This document shows positions 16,537 through 24,719 of a stretch of DNA of 64,000 nucleotides, piece after piece; position 1 is the stretch's first letter, and the number at the start of each line of letters is the position of its first letter. The translations under genes were made by a program, and so were the position numbers. The DNA is from Trebonia sp036276115 (GTDB taxonomy: Bacteria; Actinomycetota; Actinomycetes; Streptosporangiales; Streptosporangiaceae). Below the pieces are notes generated by a model. It was not told the origin of the DNA and made no database searches. It saw nothing but the letters and a program-made list of their open reading frames with translations. The stretch lies in the NCBI GenBank assembly GCA_036276115.1, contig DATBEM010000025.1, forward strand, positions 32,378 to 96,377, given 5' to 3'.

Positions 16537-17844
16537 CTACAAGCTGGTGTCCTCCAGCATGTCGGTCACGAGCGCGGCGATCGCGGAGCGCTCGGAACGG
16601 GTCAGGGTGACGTGCGCGAACAGCGGGTGGCCCTTGAGCTTCTCGATGACCGCGACCACGCCGTCGTGCCGTCCGACCCGCAGGTTGTCGCGCTGGGCGA
16701 TGTCGTGGGTCAGCACGACCCGCGAGCCGGTGCCGATCCGCGACAGCACGGTCAGCAGCACCCCGCGCTCCAGCGACTGCGCCTCGTCCACGATGACGAA
16801 GGCGTCGTGCAGGCTCCGGCCCCGGATGTGGGTCAGCGGCAGCACCTCGAGCATGTCGCGGGCGATGAGCTCGTCAATCACGTCCTGCGTTGTCACCGCG
16901 CCGAGGGTGTCGTAGACGGCCTGCGCCCACGGGTTCATCTTCTCGGCCTCGCTGCCCGGCAGGTAGCCGAGCTCCTGGCCGCCGACCGCGTACAGCGGCC
17001 GGAAGACGATCACCTTGCGGTGCTGGCGGCGCTCCATGACCGCCTCCAGCCCAGCGCAGAGCGCGAGGGCGGACTTGCCGGTGCCGGCCCGGCCGCCCAT
17101 GCTGACGATCCCGACCTCGGCGTCCAGCAGCAGGTCGAGGGCGACCCGCTGCTCGGCCGAGCGGCCGTGCAGCCCGAACGCCTCCCGGTCGCCCCGGACG
17201 AGCTGGATCTGCTTGTCGGGCCGCACGCGGCCAAGGGCACTGGCGCTGCCGGTGGACAGCACCAGGCCGGTGTGGCAGGGGAAATCGCGGGCGGCCGCCA
17301 GGTCGAGCACACCGTTCTCGTACAGGTCCTCAATGTCGCGGCTGGCGACGGCGAGCTCCGCCATGCCAGTCCACCCCGAGTCAGCCGGCAGCTCCGCGCG
17401 GTACTCCTGCGCCTCCAGGCCGATCGCGGCGGCCTTGACCCGCAGCGGCACGTCCTTGCTGACCAGGACCACGTCGTGGCCCTCGTTAGCGAGGCTGCGG
17501 GCTACGGAGAGGATGCGGGTGTCGTTGTCCCCGAGCCGGAATCCGGCCGGGAGCACCTGCGCGTCGATGTGGTTGAGCTCGACCCGGAGCGTCCCGCCAA
17601 CCGGGCCGACCGGGAGCTCGGTGTCCAGCCGCCCGTACTCCACTCGCAAGTCATCGAGGTGGCGCAGGGCCTGCCGGGCGAAGAACCCGAGCTCGGGGTG
17701 GTCACGCTTGGCTTCCAGCTCAGTGATGACGATGACGGGGATGACCACGTGATGCTCATCGAATCGCGTGATCGCCGCCGGGTCAGAGAGCAGGACGCTC
17801 GTGTCGAGGACGTAAGTACGCCGGTGGAACTCAGAGTTGGCCAC
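16537..17844 (-). CDS. PIN-PhoH ATPase/RNase fusion (PhoH2 type)
   Basis: 435 residues. N-terminal PIN nuclease domain: RTYVLDTSVLLSDP (first acidic residue at about 11), ITELEAKRDHPELG and LGDNDTRILSVAR supply the other acidic positions. C-terminal PhoH domain: Walker A GGRAGTGKSALAL, AVGGQELGYLPGSEAEKMNP, Walker B DAFVIVDEAQSL and sensor VVLTHDIAQRDN. PhoH2 proteins couple helicase-like ATPase activity to sequence-specific RNA cleavage. The GTG start is preceded by an AGGGGAG ribosome binding site; the upstream extension lacks one. Genes of this kind usually sit alone in actinobacteria, as here. Confidence 0.92.
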   Translation of the reverse strand: MANSEFHRRTYVLDTSVLLSDPAAITRFDEHHVVIPVIVITELEAKRDHPELGFFARQALRHLDDLRVEYGRLDTELPVGPVGGTLRVELNHIDAQVLPAGFRLGDNDTRILSVARSLANEGHDVVLVSKDVPLRVKAAAIGLEAQEYRAELPADSGWTGMAELAVASRDIEDLYENGVLDLAAARDFPCHTGLVLSTGSASALGRVRPDKQIQLVRGDREAFGLHGRSAEQRVALDLLLDAEVGIVSMGGRAGTGKSALALCAGLEAVMERRQHRKVIVFRPLYAVGGQELGYLPGSEAEKMNPWAQAVYDTLGAVTTQDVIDELIARDMLEVLPLTHIRGRSLHDAFVIVDEAQSLERGVLLTVLSRIGTGSRVVLTHDIAQRDNLRVGRHDGVVAVIEKLKGHPLFAHVTLTRSERSAIAALVTDMLEDTSL

Positions 17845-18305
17845 GCAAACTCCCCTGGGCGCTGGCCAAGGCCGAGCGCCGCGGACAGGGACCCGTTGCC
17901 TCCGGTCCACCGGAAACATACGAGTCCAGACGGACCGGGGCCGCCCCCGAAACGAGGGCCACGCCGGCCCTCTCGTGACGCGAACGCGTACAGGGGGCCT
18001 CCCGTGGGGACGGCCATGAAGCCGCCCGCCACTTCTGAAGGTACCCGTGATCCTGGCGTTATTAAAGCCTTTAATCCTGTGACTTTTGCCTGGCTATGCG
18101 GCAAAGCGGTGGTTACGTTCGCCTTAGAACCGAAGCGCCCATCCCGCCGGGCACGGGCCAGCCCCGGGTCTAGTCGCGCCCGACCAGGCCCGTTGGGATT
18201 ACTACTTGACTTACTACCAATTCGCGCTAGAGTTCTAAGTGGATAGCTCGTGGCGATGGCGGTCAATCAGGTGATCGCCACCCCGGCGCCGACGGGAGGT
18301 GCGCG
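17845..18305. other. Intergenic region between phoH2 and the HNH gene
   Basis: 461 bases between divergent genes. The left part should hold the phoH2 promoter. About 18050-18130 and 18195-18240 are much more AT-rich than the surroundings. No RNA gene, repeat or conserved peptide was recognised apart from the promoter-like motif listed separately. Confidence 0.5.
18206..18233 (+). promoter_or_regulatory. Candidate sigma-70-type promoter for the HNH gene
   Basis: TTGACT and TAGAGT are separated by 16 bases inside an AT-rich patch about 70 bases before the ATG. Spacing and sequence are near the actinobacterial housekeeping consensus. No experimental support. Confidence 0.5.
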
Positions 18306-20282
18306 ATGGGCGGCTTCGTCACGGGGGACGACCCCGCCGGGCAGGCAACTCGGGCGCCGTCGCCTACCGCGGACGGCAGCTTCGCGCAGGGCGGCCCGAG
18401 CGATACCGCGCGCCCTGGTCCATGGCAGGTGCTGGTTCTCAGCCATGCGTCGGGTCCTCATGGCCGGTGCGCGGGAATGGCCGACGATGAGGTGTTCGGC
18501 GTGCTGGGCCGTTGGGGGGCGGCGGAGTGCTGGGTAGCGGCCCGGAAGCTGGCGGTGGCCCGCGAACTGATCCGGCGCCGGCCCAGCGAGGAGAATCCCG
18601 GCGAGGCCACGCACTCCGGCTTGCCCTGGGAATGGGACGACCGGCTGGCCTACGAGGTGGCCTTGCACCTGCGGATGTCGATCCCGGCGGCACGGAAGCT
18701 GTTGCAGGCGGCGTGGGCGCTGGAGGCACGCCTGCCCCGGATCGGGCAGGCCCTGGACGAAGGTCGCGTCGACCTGGGACGGGCGCGGATGCTCGTCCAG
18801 GAGACCGACGTCCTCAGTGCGCCGGAGGAACTGCGGAGGGCCGAGGAACTGATCCTGGCCGGGCTGGACCGCTGCCAGACCTGGACCGACCTGCTCCGGC
18901 TGGCTCAGCGCGCCGTGGTCACGGTCGATCCCGCGGGCGCGGCTAAGCGCCGGCAGAAGGAGGAGCGCGAGAACGCCCGGGTCTCGTTCTGGCGCGAGGC
19001 CGCCGGGACCTGCGCCCTGCTCGGCTCCGGCCTGCCCACCGACGAGGCCCTGCAAGCCCACGCCCACGTGGACCGGCGCGCCCAGCAGTACCGCGCCGCC
19101 GGCATCAAGCGCCCGATCGGCATCCTCCGCGTGGCCGCCTACCTCGACCTGCTCAACCTCGCCCCCGCCGCCGACCGCATCGCCCGCTTCCAAGCCGAAG
19201 ACGCCACCGCCGGGGCGGCCCAGGCCGGCGACCGGGCCGGGAGAGCCGGGACGCCCCGCGACGCCCGGGACCCCGAGCATCCCGCAGCTACCCGGAATCC
19301 CGAGCCCGCCGCTCCCACCACGCCGAGCGCCGACGCCAGCGCGGGTGCCCAGGCCAGTGCGAGCACGGAGGCCAATGCTGGCGCCCAGGCCGCTGCTGGC
19401 GCCCAGGCCAATGCTGGCGCCCAGGCCAGCGGCGGCACGGAGGCCAATGCTGGCGCGGGCACGGAGGCCAGTACGGGCACGGAGGCCGGTGCCCGCGCGG
19501 AGGCCGGTGCGGGCAGCGGTCGCGGGACGGACGGATCCGGGCCTCCCGTCGCGGCGGAGGTCAACCTCGTGCTCAGGCACCTCGACATCCCGTTCCTCAC
19601 CGCCGCCGGGCATGCCCAGCGAGCAGGGGAGGCCCGCAGCCTCGGCGTCCTGGACCCCGTGCTCGCCCGCCGGATCGCCGAGGCAGCCGCCCGGCACCCC
19701 GATAGCAAGTTCTGCCTGACCATAGTCGACGAAAACGGCTGCGCCATTGGCCACGGCTGCTGCCGGCCTCGCCGGGCGCGGGGCGCGCGAAGTTCCCGGG
19801 AACGCCGCGAGGGGCAGTTCGACGGCCCGCCGCCACCTCCCGCGCAAGGGTTTGCCCTCGCCCGGGCCGACGGGACCGGGCCACCGGGGGGCTTCGGCTC
19901 ATGGCTGCTTACCCTGCCCGGCCAGGGCCGGGACTACGTCGTTGACTTGCACCCGGTCCCGACCGGGGAGTGCGGCCACCAGTATGAGTCCGCCGGCCAC
20001 GACCCGGGCGATCGCCTCCGGCACCTAGTCAACGTCCGCGATGGCAAGTGCGGCTTCCCGGCTTGCTCCCGCCATGCCAGGGAGACCGACTTCGAGCACG
20101 CGCGGCCATACGACCAGGGCGGCCGGACCTGCGGCTGCAACTGCTGGTCCTGCAGCCGCTCCTGCCACCGGGTCAAGCAGTCCCGCGGATGGAAGGTAGA
20201 GGAGGTCAAGCCCGGACACCACCAGTGGACGACGCCTTCCGGCCGCACCTACACCCAAGGCCCCTGGCGCTATCCCGTGTGA
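18306..20282 (+). CDS. DUF222-HNH endonuclease (13E12-repeat type)
   Basis: 658 residues from an ATG after GGGAGG. The N-terminal half is DUF222: AARKLAVARELIRRRP, ALDEGRVDLGRARMLVQET. The C-terminal about 70 residues hold an HNH nuclease: VRDGKCGFPACSRHARETDF, HARPYDQGGRTCGCNCWSCS, RSCHRVKQSRGW. The extra Cys pairs suggest a zinc-stabilised HNH fold. Between them (about 305-405) is an Ala/Gly/Thr/Glu low-complexity linker built of AxAGAQA-like units encoded by about 18-base repeats. Actinobacterial genomes carry many copies of this family, thought to be mobile or selfish; no intron or intein is visible here. The stop is three bases from that of uppS. Confidence 0.85.
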   Translation: MGGFVTGDDPAGQATRAPSPTADGSFAQGGPSDTARPGPWQVLVLSHASGPHGRCAGMADDEVFGVLGRWGAAECWVAARKLAVARELIRRRPSEENPGEATHSGLPWEWDDRLAYEVALHLRMSIPAARKLLQAAWALEARLPRIGQALDEGRVDLGRARMLVQETDVLSAPEELRRAEELILAGLDRCQTWTDLLRLAQRAVVTVDPAGAAKRRQKEERENARVSFWREAAGTCALLGSGLPTDEALQAHAHVDRRAQQYRAAGIKRPIGILRVAAYLDLLNLAPAADRIARFQAEDATAGAAQAGDRAGRAGTPRDARDPEHPAATRNPEPAAPTTPSADASAGAQASASTEANAGAQAAAGAQANAGAQASGGTEANAGAGTEASTGTEAGARAEAGAGSGRGTDGSGPPVAAEVNLVLRHLDIPFLTAAGHAQRAGEARSLGVLDPVLARRIAEAAARHPDSKFCLTIVDENGCAIGHGCCRPRRARGARSSRERREGQFDGPPPPPAQGFALARADGTGPPGGFGSWLLTLPGQGRDYVVDLHPVPTGECGHQYESAGHDPGDRLRHLVNVRDGKCGFPACSRHARETDFEHARPYDQGGRTCGCNCWSCSRSCHRVKQSRGWKVEEVKPGHHQWTTPSGRTYTQGPWRYPV

Positions 20283-20285
20283 AAC

Positions 20286-21047
20286 CTAGCCGCCGAAGCG
20301 GCGGTTGCGCTCGGCGTAGGCCCGTAGCGCCCGCAGGAAGTCGACCTTGCGGAAGGCGGGCCAGTAGGCGTCGCAGAAGTAGAACTCCGAGTGGGTCGAC
20401 TGCCACAGCAGGAAGCCACCCAGGCGCTGCTCGCCGCTGGTGCGGATGACGAGGTCGGGATCGGGCTGGCCGGCCGTGTAGAGGTGCTCGGCGATGTGCT
20501 CCACGTCGAGGATCTCGGCCAGTTCCTCGATCGTGGTGCCCTTGCTGGCGTACTCGTAGAGCATCGAGCGGACCGCGTCGGCGATCTCGCGGCGCCCCCC
20601 GTAGCAGACGGCGACGTTGACGAGCAGGCCCGGGTTGTCGGCCGTGTCCTCAGCCGCCTGCTTGAGCGTCCGGGCCATGTCGTCGGGCAGCAGGTCGAGG
20701 GCCCCCATGGGCTTCACGTGCCAGCCCTCGTCGACCAGGCCGGTCACGGTGTTCTCGATGATCTTCAGCAGCGGCCCGAGCTCCTCGGCCGGCCGGTTCA
20801 GGTTGTCGGTGGACAGCAGCCACAAGGTGACGACCTCGACCCCGGTCTCCCGGCACCACTGCAGGAGCTCGAAGATCTTGTCGGCCCCCTTGCGGTGGCC
20901 CGTGCTGACGTCGCTCAGCCCGGCCATGCGCGCCCAGCGGCGGTTGCCGTCGCACATGACGCCTACGTGCTTGGGGATCCCCTTGCCGTGGAGCGAGGCT
21001 TCAAGCCTGCGCTCGTAGATCCGGTATGCCGGGCCGCGCAGATCCAT
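20286..21047 (-). CDS. uppS: cis-prenyltransferase (isoprenyl transferase, UppS family)
   Basis: 253 residues. HVGVMCDGNRRWARMAG (catalytic Asp at about 33), the loop GHRKGADKIFELLQWCRE, LWLLSTDNLNRPAEEL, and the C-terminal substrate-binding VIRTSGEQRLGGFLLWQ plus FRKVDFLRAL are all standard. The enzyme condenses isopentenyl diphosphate in cis onto an allylic diphosphate, producing either the long undecaprenyl/decaprenyl carrier or, in some actinobacteria, a short Z-farnesyl diphosphate. LWLLSTDN rather than LYAFSTEN is the form often seen in actinobacterial paralogues, so chain length is uncertain. Converges with the HNH gene. Confidence 0.92.
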   Translation of the reverse strand: MDLRGPAYRIYERRLEASLHGKGIPKHVGVMCDGNRRWARMAGLSDVSTGHRKGADKIFELLQWCRETGVEVVTLWLLSTDNLNRPAEELGPLLKIIENTVTGLVDEGWHVKPMGALDLLPDDMARTLKQAAEDTADNPGLLVNVAVCYGGRREIADAVRSMLYEYASKGTTIEELAEILDVEHIAEHLYTAGQPDPDLVIRTSGEQRLGGFLLWQSTHSEFYFCDAYWPAFRKVDFLRALRAYAERNRRFGG

Positions 21048-21148
21048 GAGTCGACCTTCCCCGCCTGCGGGCGACAGCGTCCGCCAACTTGATCATCCCT
21101 AGTCACGGTATCCGACCGGCACTGAGGCGGGGGTGAACTCAGAGAACG

Positions 21149-21691
21149 CTAAGAATCCGTGACCTCCTGGTCATCCGGGGTTTGCCCGGCGGATCCGGCA
21201 CCCGGCCCCTGGGCGCGGACCTCCTCGACGTGCCGCAGCGCGGACCGCAGCTCGCTCAGCCAGGCATCGGCGTGCTGGCCAGTGAGCCGCACGCACCACG
21301 CGAGGGCGTCGGACCGGCTGCGGGCGACCCCGGCGTCCACGAGGGTGTCCAGGACGCGCCGCTCGGCCTGCCGCAGCCGGGTCATGACCGGGACCGACAG
21401 CGTAGTGAAGGTCTCGCTGGTGTCGCCGCACCGGACGCCCCAGGCGACCTTGCGGCGGAACCGGTGCTCGGCCTCGCGGGCGATCTCGATCCGCCGCTCG
21501 CGGGTGTCCTCGCGAAACCGCTTGATCCGCCCGGCGGTAAAGCCCTCGTCGGCCCCGTCACCGTCGCTGGCCGACAGGGTCCCGATGACGGTGATCTCCT
21601 CGCGGTCCACGACGACCTCGGCCGGCCCGGTGAACCACTCGCCGGGCAGCCGCCCGGCGAACCATCCGCTTACCTGCTCCTGTGTGCTCAT
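21149..21691 (-). CDS. Conserved actinobacterial protein, function unknown
   Basis: 180 residues starting MSTQEQ. N-terminal SGWFAGRLPGEWFTGP and a short EVVVDREEITVIGTL strand pair precede a basic helix-rich middle (FREDTRERRIEIAREAEHRF). The C-terminal RSDALAWCVRLTGQHADAWL resembles the ribbon-helix-helix-like ends of some antitoxins and DNA-binding proteins. I do not recognise a named family. The ATG directly abuts the palindrome at 21692-21707, with no ribosome binding site, so the message may be leaderless and self-controlled. A TTG 36 bases upstream would extend the protein but starts inside the neighbouring terminator hairpin. Confidence 0.7.
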   Translation of the reverse strand: MSTQEQVSGWFAGRLPGEWFTGPAEVVVDREEITVIGTLSASDGDGADEGFTAGRIKRFREDTRERRIEIAREAEHRFRRKVAWGVRCGDTSETFTTLSVPVMTRLRQAERRVLDTLVDAGVARSRSDALAWCVRLTGQHADAWLSELRSALRHVEEVRAQGPGAGSAGQTPDDQEVTDS

Positions 21692-21707
21692 GTAATTATG
21701 ATTACAC
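21692..21707. promoter_or_regulatory. Palindrome TGTAAT-N4-ATTACA at the start codon
   Basis: A perfect 6-bp inverted repeat in an AT-rich patch immediately upstream of the ATG at 21691. It overlaps the place where a -10 element of a leaderless transcript would lie. A bound dimer would block transcription directly. Confidence 0.6.
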
Positions 21708-21726
21708 TGCAAGAAGTATTCGGTCA

Positions 21727-21760
21727 AGCCGGGGCGAGGGAACGCTCCCTCGCCCCGGCT
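21727..21760. terminator. 15-bp hairpin terminator of the Ig-repeat gene
   Basis: AGCCGGGGCGAGGGA pairs perfectly with TCCCTCGCCCCGGCT across an ACGC loop. It starts six bases after the stop of the minus-strand gene at 21767-24538. Confidence 0.88.
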
Positions 21761-21766
21761 CGCGGG

Positions 21767-24538
21767 CTACTGGACCGCCACCGCCAGCAGGTCGTACGGG
21801 TCGGTCGCCGGGCTCGTGTCGCTGACCGGTACCGAGGTCCCGGCCGCGGGGGTGGCGGCCCGCAGCGACTGCACCCAGACGGTGCGCCCGCCCGGCGCGT
21901 TGAGCTGCGCGAGGATGCCCTGGCCGCTGCCGGCGGCGTGGGCGGCGTACCGCTTCCAGTCGGCGCCGACGGCGAACACCCAGGAGTTGGCGGCCGGCGT
22001 CGTCAGCGCCACGTGGGGTGCCCCGGTCCCGGCGGCGAACGCCTCGGGCCCGATGCCGGACGCGTTCTGGTAGGACAGCAGCGTCAGCGTCTCGTCGTAG
22101 CCCTTGACGGCACCGGTAACCGTGATCGCGGCGTTGGACAGCGGCCCGGCCGGGATCGCGGCCCAGATCTCGGTGTCGCTGCCGGCCGGGTCCTGGCGGC
22201 TGATCAGGTACCAGGTCAGCCCGCCGCCGCTGACGGTGGCGGACTGGCGGCCGGCGGCGGGCCCGTTCCCGGCCACGAACGCGACTAGCAGGTCGCCCGC
22301 CACCGGGGTGGTGACGTGCGCGGTGGCGGCGGTGGCGCTCCAGGCGGTGGTGATGGAGGCGATGGACGGGGCAGTGCCGGGCGTGCCCGCGGGCTTGCGG
22401 ACCGTCAGCACCTCGCCCCCGCAGGCGCTGGTGGACCCGAGGTTGGCCGAGTTGCCGCTGTAGCTGGCCCGCCAGTAGTAGGTTCCGGCCGCCAGCGTCT
22501 CGGCGGAGGAGCTGGCAGGCTTGCCCTTCGTCACGGTGCCGGTCCCGGCGGTGGCGACGAGCCTGGTGCAGGCGGCGTCGGAGTACACCCGGTAGGTGAC
22601 CGTGCCGGTCGCGGTGGCGGCGTTCTTCCCGGTCAAGGTGGCGGTGTCAACGGCCGGCTGCCCGGCCGGGAGGCTGATCCTCGCGCCCGTCTGGGCGTCG
22701 CCGGCCAGCGCGGTAGTGATGGCGGTGCCGGGCGGGGCCGGGGTCACGGTCTCGACCTCCCCGGCGGCGCCGCAGGTGCTGGCGGACGCCTTGTCCCGCG
22801 CGTCGCCGGAGTAGGCGGCCTTCCAGTAGTAGGTGCCAGCGGGCAGCGCGACGGCCGCGGAGCGGGGCGCCGCCCCGCCCGCCACGGTGACCGCGCCGGC
22901 CGCCTTGGCGACGGTGGTGCACGCCGCGTTGGAGTACGCCGTGTATGTCACGGTCCCGGTCGCGGTAGCCGCGTTGGCGCCCGCCAGGGTCGCGCCGTCG
23001 GTCACGGCGGTGCCCGCCACGACGCTGATCTTCGCCCCGGCCTTGCCGCCCCCGGACAGCGAGGTCGCGACCGTCGTGGCCGCCGCCGCCGATGCCCAGC
23101 TGACCGTCGCGGTGTTCGACTTCTCCGGGGCGCCGTTCGCGTCGGTGAAGCTCACCTGGACCACGTCCTGGCCAGCTGCCTTCCCGCTGTAGGTGAAGCT
23201 GGCGCTGCCCGCGGCGTCAGTCGTCGCGTCGCCGGCCGTCCCGGCGTCCGGCCCGGACAAGACCGTGAACGTGACCGCCTTGCTGGCGACGGGATTGCCG
23301 TCGTCGTCCTGGACCCTGGTCGTCAGGGTGTACGGCGCGCCCACCGGGCTGGTGCCAGTCGCCGGGCTCAGGGTGGCTCCCTGGCCGACCACCGCGATCG
23401 CGGAGTCGAGCTCGAACCCGGTGAAGAAGATGTTGTCGTCCTGGGACGGGTTGTCGGTGCTCACCGTGATCGAGGTATCGCCGTTGTGCACGAACGGCAG
23501 CAGGTCATACAGCTCGTCGTCGCACCGCGGCGGGCCGGCCTCGCAGTCCGCGTCGCCGCCGGCCGGGTCGGGCGGGTTGGCCGGGCTGTCGCCGACGCCG
23601 CCCACGGTGATGAGCTCGCCATTGCCGCAGGCAGTGAAGTCCGGGGGCGTGTCGTACTTGCAGATCGAGTCGTCGTTGCCGCCGGCGGACGACGTGAGCC
23701 TGGTCCCGTCGACGCTGATGTCGCTGTCCTGGGGTACCTCCTGACCCTGGTAGCTCCAGGAGTCGCCGATGCTCATCGTCAGGGCCAGGTTCTTGTTGGC
23801 GAGGTTGAGCGGCTGGGCCAGCCCGATCGAGTAGTTGTCACCGGTCGCCTTGAGCGCGCCGAACTCCAAGCTGACGGTGTTGTCGGTCGGCAGGGCCGGG
23901 TCCTGCATGATGACGGCCAGGATCTCGCCGTCGATGTTGTCGGCCTCGTCGGTGGTGTTCGGCTCGGTGACGGTGAATGAGACGTTCCCGGCCGGGGCGG
24001 TGTCCACCACCGGCCTGACGATGGACGTGACATCGGTCCAGACGCTGTTGACCGGGCCGTCAGTGCCCGCCAGGTCGTTGAAGACGCTGTTCGCGGCCGG
24101 GAACGACAGCGGTTTCCCGTCCAGGGCGACATCGCCGTTCGCCACCGTGTAGCCCGGGACGCCGGCGGCTAGCAGGTACGCGGCCTGCACGGTGACCCCG
24201 GCGTCGCGCTTTTGCGCCAGGACCGGGCCGCCGGCGGTGTCCGCGGGGCCGATGCCGATGCCGTCCTCGGACATGTAGACCTTGCCCGCCGCCGTCGCGA
24301 ACGGCGCCAGGCCACCGGCGTCTGCCTGGGCGGCCGGGCGGGCGGAGTGCGCCCGGGCGGCCGCGGGAGCGGTCCCGGTAGTGCCCGGCACCACGCGCGA
24401 CGTGGTCGCCGCGCTGGCCCCCGGGCCGGCCGCGAAGCTGGCCCCGAGCACCACTGCGCCGGCCGCCAGCCCGGCCAGGACCTGGCGCCGCCGGCCCGCG
24501 ATCCGCGCTGGCGGGGGCGCGTGCTTGCCTCTGCTCAT
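21767..24538 (-). CDS. Large secreted protein with Ig-like repeats
   Basis: 923 residues. The basic N-terminus (RGKH...RRRQ) is followed by a hydrophobic segment ending ASA, so a Sec signal peptide. Residues about 75-390 form an extracellular domain rich in Asp and Asn with four Cys in the middle and NPSQDDNIFFTGFELDS. A Big_1-type Ig domain follows (LTTRVQDDDGNPVASKAVTF). Then come two homologous repeats, each with TATGTVTY and AGTYYW(K/R)A(A/S)YSG and paired Cys, and a C-terminal beta-rich domain. The start is the ATG after AGGGGACAGG. It has no sortase motif. Probably an adhesive or surface-associated protein; ligand unknown. Confidence 0.8.
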   Translation of the reverse strand: MSRGKHAPPPARIAGRRRQVLAGLAAGAVVLGASFAAGPGASAATTSRVVPGTTGTAPAAARAHSARPAAQADAGGLAPFATAAGKVYMSEDGIGIGPADTAGGPVLAQKRDAGVTVQAAYLLAAGVPGYTVANGDVALDGKPLSFPAANSVFNDLAGTDGPVNSVWTDVTSIVRPVVDTAPAGNVSFTVTEPNTTDEADNIDGEILAVIMQDPALPTDNTVSLEFGALKATGDNYSIGLAQPLNLANKNLALTMSIGDSWSYQGQEVPQDSDISVDGTRLTSSAGGNDDSICKYDTPPDFTACGNGELITVGGVGDSPANPPDPAGGDADCEAGPPRCDDELYDLLPFVHNGDTSITVSTDNPSQDDNIFFTGFELDSAIAVVGQGATLSPATGTSPVGAPYTLTTRVQDDDGNPVASKAVTFTVLSGPDAGTAGDATTDAAGSASFTYSGKAAGQDVVQVSFTDANGAPEKSNTATVSWASAAAATTVATSLSGGGKAGAKISVVAGTAVTDGATLAGANAATATGTVTYTAYSNAACTTVAKAAGAVTVAGGAAPRSAAVALPAGTYYWKAAYSGDARDKASASTCGAAGEVETVTPAPPGTAITTALAGDAQTGARISLPAGQPAVDTATLTGKNAATATGTVTYRVYSDAACTRLVATAGTGTVTKGKPASSSAETLAAGTYYWRASYSGNSANLGSTSACGGEVLTVRKPAGTPGTAPSIASITTAWSATAATAHVTTPVAGDLLVAFVAGNGPAAGRQSATVSGGGLTWYLISRQDPAGSDTEIWAAIPAGPLSNAAITVTGAVKGYDETLTLLSYQNASGIGPEAFAAGTGAPHVALTTPAANSWVFAVGADWKRYAAHAAGSGQGILAQLNAPGGRTVWVQSLRAATPAAGTSVPVSDTSPATDPYDLLAVAVQ

Positions 24539-24694
24539 GGCCTGTCCCCTCATTCCCCGGCCTCCTGGCCGCCCCCGGGCCGTAGTCAGGTCAGCGCCCC
24601 GGCCCGCGCGGCCACGTGGCCGCCGCTAACGGGATGACGCGCGACGACGGGCGCTGGTTCACGGGACAGGCCGCGATTTCACCAGAAATGCACC

Positions 24695-24717
24695 ACCCGG
24701 CGGTGCCACCGCCGGGT
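24695..24717. terminator. Hairpin terminator of the NlpC/P60 gene
   Basis: ACCCGGCGGT and its complement flank a GCC loop, two bases after the stop of the minus-strand NlpC/P60 gene. Confidence 0.8.
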
Positions 24718-24719
24718 AA

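Noticed and set aside
18306..20282. Repeat units in the HNH gene as a CRISPR array
   Set aside because: The repeats are in frame, imperfect, spacer-less and coding; no CRISPR array or cas gene was seen anywhere in the window.
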